Positions 57,121 to 63,792 of a stretch of DNA of 64,000 bases are shown piece by piece. This DNA is from Aeromonas diversa CDC 2478-85 (GTDB lineage: Bacteria > Pseudomonadota > Gammaproteobacteria > Enterobacterales > Aeromonadaceae): positions 1 to 64,000 of the forward strand of contig NZ_CDCE01000010.1 in assembly GCF_000819805.1 (NCBI RefSeq), read 5' to 3'. Below the pieces are notes generated by a model that worked only from the letters and a program-made list of their open reading frames with translations, was not told where the DNA came from and did not search any database. Numbering within the stretch: the stretch's first letter is position 1; every line of letters begins with the position of its first letter. The position numbers and the translations under genes were made by a program.

Positions 57121-58332
57121 ATGACTGTATTGTTGAGTCTGGTGGGCATGCTGGCCCTGATGTTTATCGCCTGGTTGGCCAGTGAAAACCGTCGTGCTAT
57201 CCGTTGGCGCACCGTGCTGGGGGCCCTTGCCCTGCAGACCGGCTTCGCCGCCCTTGTGCTCTATTTCCCCCCCGGTCAGGTGCTGCTCGGCGCCATGAGT
57301 AGCGGCGTCTCTGCCCTGCTCGGCTTCGCCGACAGCGGCATCCGCTTCGTGTTCGGCGATCTGGCCACCGGCGGCTTCATCTTCGCCGTGCGGGTGCTGC
57401 CGCTGGTCATCTTCATCAGCGCACTCATCGCCGTGCTCTATCACTTCGGCATCATGCAGTGGGTGATCCGGGTGCTGGGGGGCGGCATTCACCGCCTGCT
57501 CGGCACCAGCCGCGCCGAATCCCTGGTGGCCACCGGCAACATCTTCCTCTCCCAGGGGGAGTCTCCCCTGCTCATTCGCCCCTTCCTCGCCAGCATGACC
57601 CGCTCCGAGCTGTTTGCCGTGATGACCTGCGGCATGGCCTCGGTGGCCGGCTCGGTGCTGGGTGGCTACGCCGGTCTGGGGGTGGAGCTCAAATACCTCA
57701 TCGCCGCCTCCTTCATGGCCGCGCCCGGTGGGCTCTTGATGGCTAAGCTCCTGGTGCCCGAGCAGCAGCAGGTGAGCGAGCAGGTGGCCATCACCCTCGA
57801 CAAGAGCGAATACAGCAACGCCATCGACGCCCTGGCGGGCGGCGCCCTGAGCGGCATGAAGATCGCCGTGGCCATCGGCACCATCTTGCTGGCCTTCGTC
57901 AGCGCCATCACCATGGTCAACGCCGGTCTCACCACGGTGGGCGAGTGGTTCGGCTGGAGCAACCTCTCGTTGCAGCAGCTGCTGGGCTATCTGTTTGCCC
58001 CCGTGGCCTGGCTCATCGGCGTGCCCAAGAGCGAGATGATGGCGGCCGGCTCGCTCATCGGTCAGAAGGTGATCATGAACGAGTTCGTCGCCTATCTGGA
58101 CTTTGCCAACATCAAGCAGGAGCTCAGCGCCCACACCCAGATCATCGTCACCTTCGCCCTGTGCGGCTTTGCCAACCTGGGGTCGATTGCGGTGCAGCTT
58201 GGCTCCATCGGCACCATGGCCCCGGAGCGTCGTCACGACGTGGCGAGCCTGGGCCTGCGCGCCGTGCTGGCTGCCACCCTGGCCAACCTGATGAGTGCCA
58301 CCCTGGCGGGTCTCTTCGCCACCCTGGGCTAA
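57121..58332 (+). CDS. Concentrative nucleoside transporter (NupC/NupX type)
   Basis: A 403-residue inner-membrane symporter of the CNT family. The gating and substrate motifs GNIFLSQGESPLLIRPF, MTCGMASVAGSVLGGYAGLG and the C-terminal NEFVAYLDF / FALCGFANLGSIAVQLG are fully conserved. The ATG at 57121 has AGGTG upstream; further upstream codons look non-coding. It imports pyrimidine or purine nucleosides with protons or sodium. Monocistronic with a strong terminator. The nucleoside hydrolase gene at 42.7 kb could act on its substrates, though the two are not linked. Confidence 0.94.
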   Translation: MTVLLSLVGMLALMFIAWLASENRRAIRWRTVLGALALQTGFAALVLYFPPGQVLLGAMSSGVSALLGFADSGIRFVFGDLATGGFIFAVRVLPLVIFISALIAVLYHFGIMQWVIRVLGGGIHRLLGTSRAESLVATGNIFLSQGESPLLIRPFLASMTRSELFAVMTCGMASVAGSVLGGYAGLGVELKYLIAASFMAAPGGLLMAKLLVPEQQQVSEQVAITLDKSEYSNAIDALAGGALSGMKIAVAIGTILLAFVSAITMVNAGLTTVGEWFGWSNLSLQQLLGYLFAPVAWLIGVPKSEMMAAGSLIGQKVIMNEFVAYLDFANIKQELSAHTQIIVTFALCGFANLGSIAVQLGSIGTMAPERRHDVASLGLRAVLAATLANLMSATLAGLFATLG

Positions 58333-58341
58333 TGTCCTGAA

Positions 58342-58382
58342 AAAAAAGCCCCGTCTCGCCGCAAGCGGGACGGGGCTTTTTT
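58342..58382 (+). terminator. NupC-gene terminator
   Basis: A long stem (A-run plus GCCCCGTC paired with GACGGGGC plus T-run) with an extra inner stem, ending in six T. Confidence 0.88.
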
Positions 58383-58457
58383 GCAACTAGCCGAGGCGGC
58401 TTCACACTCCCCACACAGTCGGGGGTTAGGGTGGCGCCACAATTCAAGGAGAACCCG

Positions 58458-58934
58458 ATGTCACCTGCCACCCCCATGTCACGCCCGCGGCTGCTTGCCG
58501 TCTTTATCCTCACCGCTCTGACGGTCGTGTTGATCGCCCTCTACGCCAGGGGGCCCTTCTGGCGCGGCTTTCTCGGCGATGTGACCATAGTGCTGGTGCT
58601 CTTTAGCGGCGCCGGGCTTGTGGTGCGCCGCGAGCCGCGTCGACTGGCCCTCTGGGTGCTGGGTTTTTGCTTCGTGGTGGAGGGGGCCCAGGGGCTGCAT
58701 CTGGTGGACCGGCTCGGGATCCAGGCTCACTGGCTCAGGGTCGCCATCGGCAACCACTTCGATCCCCTCGATCTGCTGGCCTACACCCTGGGGGCGGCCC
58801 TGGCCGCCCTGATTGGCAGTCACGCCTTGCGTCGCCCTGACGGGCCGGGCCAGCCCGAGGGGCCCGGGATCACTTGGCCAGGTAAGGGTCAAACTCCGGG
58901 GTGTGGCGAGACGCAAAGCCCTGAGGCGTCTTGA
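58458..58934 (+). CDS. DUF2809-family membrane protein
   Basis: A 158-residue protein with about four membrane helices. YARGPFWRGFLGDVTIVLVLF and LGIQAHWLRVAIGNHFDPLDLLAYTLG match the DUF2809 family of unknown function. AAGGAGA precedes the ATG. The last about 22 residues are hydrophilic, Pro/Gly-rich and encoded on DNA that also encodes the apbE C-terminus in antisense, so the natural end may have shifted by stop loss. Confidence 0.82.
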   Translation: MSPATPMSRPRLLAVFILTALTVVLIALYARGPFWRGFLGDVTIVLVLFSGAGLVVRREPRRLALWVLGFCFVVEGAQGLHLVDRLGIQAHWLRVAIGNHFDPLDLLAYTLGAALAALIGSHALRRPDGPGQPEGPGITWPGKGQTPGCGETQSPEAS

Positions 58935-59886
58935 TCACCAGAAACGCGGCCAGCCGGTGGTCCCTGGCATAGGCCATGGCCTTCTCTGGCCCCATCACCA
59001 TCAGGGCCGTGTCGTAGGCATCGGCCTCGAGGGCGCTGGGCAGGATAACGGTGGCCGAGACCAGCTTGTGGCTGATGGGGTGGCCGGTCACCGGATCTAT
59101 GATGTGGGAGTAACGCACCCCGTCGCGCTCGTAGTAGTTGCGATAGCTGCCCGCGGTGCTGACCGCCATCCCCTTGGGGGTGACCACGGCCTGGAAGGCG
59201 CCCGGTTGATCGGAAGGGTCGACGATGGCGACCCGCCACGGCTTGCCCTTGGGGTTGTGGCCCTGGCTTCGCACCGCGCCGGCGATCTCTATCAGATAGT
59301 TGTGCACTCCGGCCTGCTCGAGCAGCGTGGCGATGGCATCAGAGCCCGCCCCCTCGCCCAGGGTCGAGAGATCTAGATAGAGATCGGGCCGACGCTTGGC
59401 CAGCAGGGGCTGGCCATCACTGCCACGGCTCAGCTCCAGCTTGTCGATGCCCACCCGCTCCCGGGCGGCGGCGATCGCCTGCTGGTCGGGGGTCTTGTTG
59501 GGGCGCTTGTCCGGGCCAAAGCCCCACAGGTTGACCAGGGGGCCCACGGTCACATCCAGCTGACCCCGGGTGCGCTCTCCCGCCTCGATTCCCTGCGCCA
59601 CTATCTTGGCCATCCGCTCGGGGATGGGGTGGGGCCGGGTATCTTGGGCGCGGTTGAAGCGGGAGATGACCGAGTCGGGGTCGTAGGTGGAGATCTCCCG
59701 GTTTATCTCCAGCAGCAGGGCATCGACCCGGCTCTGCAGGGCGCGCTCTCCGCCCGGGAAGGGATCGGCCAGGGTGACCGCATAGAAGGTGCCCATGGTG
59801 CGCCCCTCGATACGGGTCATCTCGGGCTTGGGCTGGCAGGCCTGCAGCAGGATCAGGGGCAGAAGCAGTAACAGAGAGCGGAACAT
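58870..59886 (-). CDS. apbE: FAD:protein FMN transferase (ApbE lipoprotein)
   Basis: A 338-residue periplasmic lipoprotein that attaches FMN covalently to threonine of NqrB, NqrC, RnfG-type proteins. Lipobox LLQAC gives Cys17 from the ATG at 59886. TRIEGRTMGTFYAV, REISTYDPDSVISRFN and VDPSDQPG occur in family order; the C-terminal ALEADAYDTALMVMG carries the acidic metal/FAD site. GAGGTC precedes the start. No nqr or rnf genes lie in the window. Its 3' end overlaps the convergent DUF2809 gene by 65 bp. Confidence 0.93.
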   Translation of the reverse strand: MFRSLLLLLPLILLQACQPKPEMTRIEGRTMGTFYAVTLADPFPGGERALQSRVDALLLEINREISTYDPDSVISRFNRAQDTRPHPIPERMAKIVAQGIEAGERTRGQLDVTVGPLVNLWGFGPDKRPNKTPDQQAIAAARERVGIDKLELSRGSDGQPLLAKRRPDLYLDLSTLGEGAGSDAIATLLEQAGVHNYLIEIAGAVRSQGHNPKGKPWRVAIVDPSDQPGAFQAVVTPKGMAVSTAGSYRNYYERDGVRYSHIIDPVTGHPISHKLVSATVILPSALEADAYDTALMVMGPEKAMAYARDHRLAAFLVIKTPQGFASRHTPEFDPYLAK

Positions 59887-59967
59887 GGGGACCTCGGTGC
59901 CACAAAGGGCCACAGGGTAAACCGGGATGCGGGGGAAGTGGGAGAGGGGGAATTAATCCCCCTTGGG

Positions 59968-60414
59968 TTAGGTTGGCGTGTCAGGGAAGGGCGATGCCGG
60001 CGACGGCCCGGCGTGGCCACGCTGCAGCAGGTCCCAGCGGTTGCCATAGAGATCCTCAAACACCACTACGGTGCCGTACTCCTCCACGCGCGGCGTCTCG
60101 CAAAAGTGCACGCCTCGCGCCTTCATCGCCTCGTAATCTCGCCAAAAATCATTGGTCTGCAAGAAGAGAAAGACCCGGCCACCGCTCTGGTTGCCGACAC
60201 ACTGCCGCTGCTTGGGGCCACTGGCCCTGGCCAGCAGCAGGTGCGTGCCGTTCGAGTTGGGGGGCGAGACCAGCACCCAGCGTTTCCCGCCGCCCAGATC
60301 GCTATCCTCAATCAGGGTGAAGCCGAGTTGCCGGGTATAGAAGGCGATGGCCTCATCGTAGTCATCCACCACCAGGGCGATGCACCCTATCTGCTGTTGT
60401 ATCTCTGCTGTCAT
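59968..60414 (-). CDS. VOC-family protein (glyoxalase/bleomycin-resistance fold)
   Basis: A 148-residue protein with one VOC domain. QQQIGCIALVVDDYDEAIAFYTRQLGF is the typical opening, and the C-terminal TVVVFEDLYGNRWDLLQ supplies the usual Glu and product-binding loop. The closest named relatives are glyoxalase/dioxygenase-superfamily proteins of unknown substrate. The last 15 residues are Pro-rich. It lies between apbE and a gene of unknown function, all on the minus strand. Confidence 0.87.
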   Translation of the reverse strand: MTAEIQQQIGCIALVVDDYDEAIAFYTRQLGFTLIEDSDLGGGKRWVLVSPPNSNGTHLLLARASGPKQRQCVGNQSGGRVFLFLQTNDFWRDYEAMKARGVHFCETPRVEEYGTVVVFEDLYGNRWDLLQRGHAGPSPASPFPDTPT

Positions 60415-60437
60415 ACGCCACTCACTCAGGAAACGCC

Positions 60438-61136
60438 CTATCTTACCCTCAGTTGCTTGAGCAGGGTGCGAATGAGCTGCCCCAGGTGCACCGGAATGAT
60501 CACAAACAGGGCCATCCCCTGGTTAAAGCCGGGATTGAGGGTGCGGTAGTACTGGATGTCGGGCTTGTCGCTGGCGGCCAGGGAGGCGAGCTCTTCCTGG
60601 GTGTAGTGGCTGGCGCGCCCGACCCGCACCAGACAGCGCAGCCCGGTCGTCTCGCTTATCTCCCCCCCGGGGTTGAAGCGCTCGAAGAGCTCGCGCGAGC
60701 CGCTGTGCTCGGGGTGCGGCCAGATGATGCCGGTGCGTCTGGCCATGGCGCGGTACATGGCCGGGCTTAGCATGGTATCGGCGTAGTAGATCCGGCGCCA
60801 GGGACGGCGCAGCCACCCCTTGACGCTCTCCCACAGGGAGAAGGCAAAGGTATTGCCCCCGTTGCGATAGGCCGGCAGAAAGCCCGCCGAGGCGCGGATC
60901 ACCGTCACCTCGTCCTCGTCGCTGAAGGTGAGCAGGCAATAACCCACCAGATCTGGCCCGTCGAAGTAGAGGCGCAGCTTGCGCTCGAAGGCATCGGGGC
61001 CATCGAAATACTTCTGCAAATAGGCCTCGGGCGCTACGCCGCTAAAGCTGGCCGTGATGATCCGGCTTATCCCCTCGCGCTGCGCCTGGGATAGCCAGCG
61101 CCGGGTTTGGGTCAGATCCTGTGTCGATAGGGTCAT
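60438..61136 (-). CDS. Conserved protein of unknown function
   Basis: A 232-residue soluble protein; I recognise no family with confidence. The N-terminal half (LYFDGPDLVGYCLLTF followed by ASAGFLPAYRNGGNTFAFS) has a rhythm reminiscent of acyltransferase folds, and a CDS-wide mix of Arg, Tyr and Trp suggests a globular enzyme or binding protein. It ends hydrophobic/basic (LGQLIRTLLKQLRVR). The ATG at 61136 has GAGG upstream; the open frame to 61265 runs into repeated DNA and is not part of the gene. Confidence 0.65.
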   Translation of the reverse strand: MTLSTQDLTQTRRWLSQAQREGISRIITASFSGVAPEAYLQKYFDGPDAFERKLRLYFDGPDLVGYCLLTFSDEDEVTVIRASAGFLPAYRNGGNTFAFSLWESVKGWLRRPWRRIYYADTMLSPAMYRAMARRTGIIWPHPEHSGSRELFERFNPGGEISETTGLRCLVRVGRASHYTQEELASLAASDKPDIQYYRTLNPGFNQGMALFVIIPVHLGQLIRTLLKQLRVR

Positions 61137-61684
61137 GGGATGTGCCTCGTTGTGGTCGGGTGCTCCCCCTGGGGGAGGTGCTCGGTCAAGCTTCTGGCCT
61201 ATGGTGAGTATTCCAATCCCGGCGGGATTGCCGCTATGCGGGGTCTTGATGCGGCTATGCCGCATAGGGGGTTCGCCCGCCCATTTGGAGGAGCGCAGCC
61301 AAGCTCCTTGCCTGTGGCGAGCGGCTTGATGCGGCTATGCCGCATAGGGATTTCGCCCGCCCTGCCGGCTGTGGCGAGTGACTTTTCTTTGCGTGGCCAA
61401 AGAAAAGTCACCAAAAGAAAGGCCACTCCCGCTGATTCGCTCTCCTTCGTCGAGTCCCCTCGCCTCAGCCACAGCACCGATGGCCCGCGCCGACGGGCCT
61501 TCCCTGGCCCGCCGCCGCTCGCTCGACATCCCTGTCTCGCGACCTGGTGCAGTGGCGTCGCCTCGGCGAATCAGAGGGGGAGCCAATACCGTGCCCGACT
61601 GTGACTGGGGCGGTAGATCGCCGGTCTATTGGCCGCTACGCGGCACTCAGAGCCGTGGTCCCACGCCGGAAAAACATGGGCTTG
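61137..61684. repeat. Intergenic repeat cluster with REP-like palindromes
   Basis: About 550 bp without a real gene. A 38-bp unit starting CTTGATGCGGC occurs at 61245-61282 and 61325-61362 (80-bp period). Each unit holds the palindrome ATGCGGC-TAT-GCCGCAT. Related palindromes lie at 61231-61241 and 61632-61644. A perfect 14-bp inverted repeat (GTGACTTTTCTTTG) with a 6-nt loop is at 61378-61411. Such elements occur as multi-copy intergenic repeats in related genomes. Open frames crossing it are low-complexity, Arg/Pro-rich and rejected. Confidence 0.75.
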
Positions 61685-62152
61685 TCACGTATCCAGCTCT
61701 GCCACCATAACTAAAACGTTATGCCCCTTGTATTCAACTTGCTCAATTGGCATAAATCCACAGCTGGAGTATAAGCCACCCGATAACGCCTCGGTTTGGA
61801 GGTATAACTTTTTAATACCTATTTTTTTCGCGCGTTGAATTATATTCTCTGTTAATGCTCTGCCAATACCATTACCCCGTGAACCTTCGTCAACGTAAAC
61901 GCCACCGAGCCAAAATTCGTATTCAGGGTATATATCCATCTCTCGAATTTTTAATTCTGCCGCGCCCAGTAGTTCGTTGTCTTTCTTGGCAATGACGAGT
62001 AATGGGGCCGATTCACGATTAACTGATTTTGAGAGTTTGTTTTTTACGCGGTCAATGGTTACGCCAGGAATAGCGCTTATCCACTCGTCAAAATACCATT
62101 TAGCAACCGTATCCAACGCATTGAGATTATCCGCGAGCAGTTCTAGTTTCAT
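61685..62152 (-). CDS. GNAT-family N-acetyltransferase (integron cassette gene)
   Basis: A 155-residue acetyltransferase. AAELKIREMDIYPEYEFWLGGVYVDEGSRGNGIGRALTENII contains the substrate strand and acetyl-CoA loop (RGNGIG); YLQTEALSGGLYSSCGF is the closing motif. GC content is far lower than in the genes to its left. It lies just after the core-site sequence TAACGTTA (62171-62178), with an ATG at 62152. Acetyltransferases are frequent integron cassette genes, some conferring aminoglycoside or streptothricin resistance, but the substrate here is unknown. No clear attC follows it at its 3' end. Confidence 0.85.
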   Translation of the reverse strand: MKLELLADNLNALDTVAKWYFDEWISAIPGVTIDRVKNKLSKSVNRESAPLLVIAKKDNELLGAAELKIREMDIYPEYEFWLGGVYVDEGSRGNGIGRALTENIIQRAKKIGIKKLYLQTEALSGGLYSSCGFMPIEQVEYKGHNVLVMVAELDT

Positions 62153-62167
62153 AATAATTCCAGTGAG

Positions 62168-62283
62168 GCGTAACGTTAGGGGGGGGCAGTCACCATTTTT
62201 GTTCTCTTGGCCACCTGGTGGGCTCAGAATGGTGGGTGTCCAGTTTCTTCATCCTTCCGGTTCATCGGTATTTCATTTTGGGC
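62168..62283. other. Short segment between cassette genes, possible micro-cassette
   Basis: Between the core-like sequences GTTACGC (minus, 62174-62168) and GTTAAAT (minus, 62290-62284) lie about 110 bp. On the minus strand they contain a 20-codon frame (62252-62190, MKKLDTHHSEPTRWPREQKW) with GGAAGG just before its ATG. CACCATT/AATGGTG and CCACC/GGTGG inverted repeats fall inside it. It may be a very short cassette or the relic of another element. Confidence 0.35.
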
Positions 62284-63184
62284 ATTTAACGCCTGGCTCT
62301 GGGGCTGCATGGAGCGTAGCGTAATGCAGTCCATAGCAGCCGCTGTTTACATTTTTTTCTCTATCGAAGAGTAGCTGTTCGCTGGTTTTGTAAATGTCTG
62401 ACCAAGTACCACCAAGATTGGTGTAAGGTATTAGCTTGTACTCTTCATCATGCACTTTTAAGAAGACGACATTAATGCCTGATGATTGGTGGAGTTTGAT
62501 GGCTTCTGATTTAATGCTATCACTCGAATTGCAACCTAAATAGATGCATTTAATACTGTTGAGTGGGGTTTTTGAAACGTATATTTCATTTCCTAATGCA
62601 TCTTTGATATTTAGGCTTTTACATTCAGACAATGGCTTGGTTATTCTGATTTCATTTTCGTACGACCAAATGTCAGATTTAAAATACAGTTCTTCGATAG
62701 CCACATACTCATTTTCATACAAAAGCTTAGCGTCAATGATTGGCCTGCGAGGAAGATAGTGAACTGAACTAGAATTTTTGATGAATTCACTATCTGGCTT
62801 AAACTCAATTACTATGCCTTGGTGTGACTCTGCATAGTGCGCCCACATTAGGAAGTTCGCCGGCATAAGTGTTTCTGCTTGTGTAAGACACAAGATGCCA
62901 ATTTTTTCATTTAGTTGCGAGAAGATGTTCTTCCCATCTAATTTTCGTGATTGAGTTTCTACCGTGTGGTTGGTAAGAAGATACTTCTCATAAGACGATT
63001 GGTGTCCATGTATTACGAACTGGCATGGCCGCTCCTCACCCTCAATAAATCCCTCATCCAATACATGAAATTCTGGCTGTAACTCGAACGGATCATTAAA
63101 TGCTTTGGGCTGAGAGAATCTTATTGTTTGGTCTTTGAGGAAACACTCCGCAGATAAATTCCCCAAGTATTTATATGTTTTCAC
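62273..63184 (-). CDS. DUF2971 protein (integron cassette gene)
   Basis: A 303-residue soluble protein. The N-terminal YKYLGNLSAECFLKD with FSQPKAFNDPFELQ and the later MWAHYAESHQGIVIEF are the DUF2971 signature. The family is uncharacterised and often found among accessory and defence genes. The start is GTG at 63184 with AGGGAG upstream. Its frame runs through the candidate attC at 62284-62350 and ends 11 bases past the core GTT, so the last about 25 residues are attC-encoded. Low GC supports lateral origin. Confidence 0.85.
   Translation of the reverse strand: MKTYKYLGNLSAECFLKDQTIRFSQPKAFNDPFELQPEFHVLDEGFIEGEERPCQFVIHGHQSSYEKYLLTNHTVETQSRKLDGKNIFSQLNEKIGILCLTQAETLMPANFLMWAHYAESHQGIVIEFKPDSEFIKNSSSVHYLPRRPIIDAKLLYENEYVAIEELYFKSDIWSYENEIRITKPLSECKSLNIKDALGNEIYVSKTPLNSIKCIYLGCNSSDSIKSEAIKLHQSSGINVVFLKVHDEEYKLIPYTNLGGTWSDIYKTSEQLLFDREKNVNSGCYGLHYATLHAAPEPGVKCPK
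62284..62350 (-). repeat. Candidate attC recombination site (about 67 bp)
   Basis: On the minus strand it runs from TGTAAAC to GTTAAAT, the latter a perfect GTTRRRY core. Inside, GGCTGC-T-ATGGA pairs with TCCAT-GCAGCC, leaving a single extrahelical T, as in folded attC sites. The 5' core keeps only AAC. It overlaps the 3' end of the DUF2971 gene. Confidence 0.55.
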
Positions 63185-63210
63185 CCCGACTCCCTATGTG
63201 GCACCGAGAA

Positions 63211-63336
63211 ATGTAACGCTCTGCTAAGGGGTGAGCAACGCAATAGTGATGCCGACGCAAACCACCTTAATCACTAAATTCAACGTATTGTAAAAATGCC
63301 ACGCGTTGCGAATCCCTCTTGAGCAGCTTGTTAGCT
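63211..63336 (-). repeat. attC recombination site, VCR-like (126 bp)
   Basis: On the minus strand the site opens with GCTAACAAGC, immediately at the stop of the GIY-YIG gene, and closes with AGAGCGTTACAT. The outer arms (TAAC...GCTGCTCAAG...CAACGC and GCGTTGCTCACC...GCAGAGCGTTA) are imperfect inverted repeats with bulges. TCAAGAGGGA, CAACGCGTGGC and CCCCTTAG are shared with the Vibrio cholerae repeat. Length and layout fit that attC class. Confidence 0.88.
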
Positions 63337-63792
63337 TTGTTGTTTCGGTGGCCTCAATTTCTTGTCATTGTACTTGGGTAAGTGACCGTACGCCTCGAAA
63401 TACCAAGCAAAAGCATCGTATTCCGCTTTAACTACTTCACCCATTTGTTTGAGGTCATTCGATGAAGGTTCTTTCGTGTTACAAAGAAAAGGCAATACAG
63501 AGACAAACAACCTCTTAGCTAATTGTTCACCATCTGGAAAATCATATCGTACTCGCTCACAACCTCCATGCTTGCCACCTCGTTTGTCTCTTAAGGAATT
63601 ATTAAACTGTTCCAGACGCCCTTTAATTCCTTGCACCGAGTTACTCATGCCGAAATAAACAATATCATCTAAAATATCAAAGCTCCTTCCCTCTAAATGT
63701 GCATCACTTATTGATATTGCATAAATTCCTGGATATTTAATCTGTTGATGTTCATTACGGTTATCCCATAATTTCCACGTAGAAAACTTCAA
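63331..63792 (-). CDS. GIY-YIG-like nuclease-fold protein (integron cassette gene)
   Basis: A 153-residue protein. PGIYAISISD and IVYFGMSNSVQGIKGRLEQF correspond to the GIY and YIG strands and the following Arg-bearing helix of the GIY-YIG fold, with Phe replacing the usual Ile of YIG. A catalytic Glu could be that in AWYFEAYG. It may be a nuclease or an inactive relative. The start is TTG at 63792, with TAGGAGA upstream, 14 bases after the core GTTAGCA, a typical cassette layout. Its TAA is part of the VCR-like attC. Confidence 0.7.
   Translation of the reverse strand: MKFSTWKLWDNRNEHQQIKYPGIYAISISDAHLEGRSFDILDDIVYFGMSNSVQGIKGRLEQFNNSLRDKRGGKHGGCERVRYDFPDGEQLAKRLFVSVLPFLCNTKEPSSNDLKQMGEVVKAEYDAFAWYFEAYGHLPKYNDKKLRPPKQQS

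Noticed and set aside
60060..60320. Possible RNA gene or hairpin inside the VOC gene
   Set aside because: Explained entirely by coding sequence.
61140..61710. Arg/Pro/Ser-rich open frames across the repeat cluster
   Set aside because: They arise from repeated non-coding DNA; no ribosome-binding sites and no protein-like composition.
62190..62290. Possible end of an IS3-family element (GGGGGGCAGTCACC)
   Set aside because: No transposase frame or matching inverted repeat was found, so an insertion sequence was not called.
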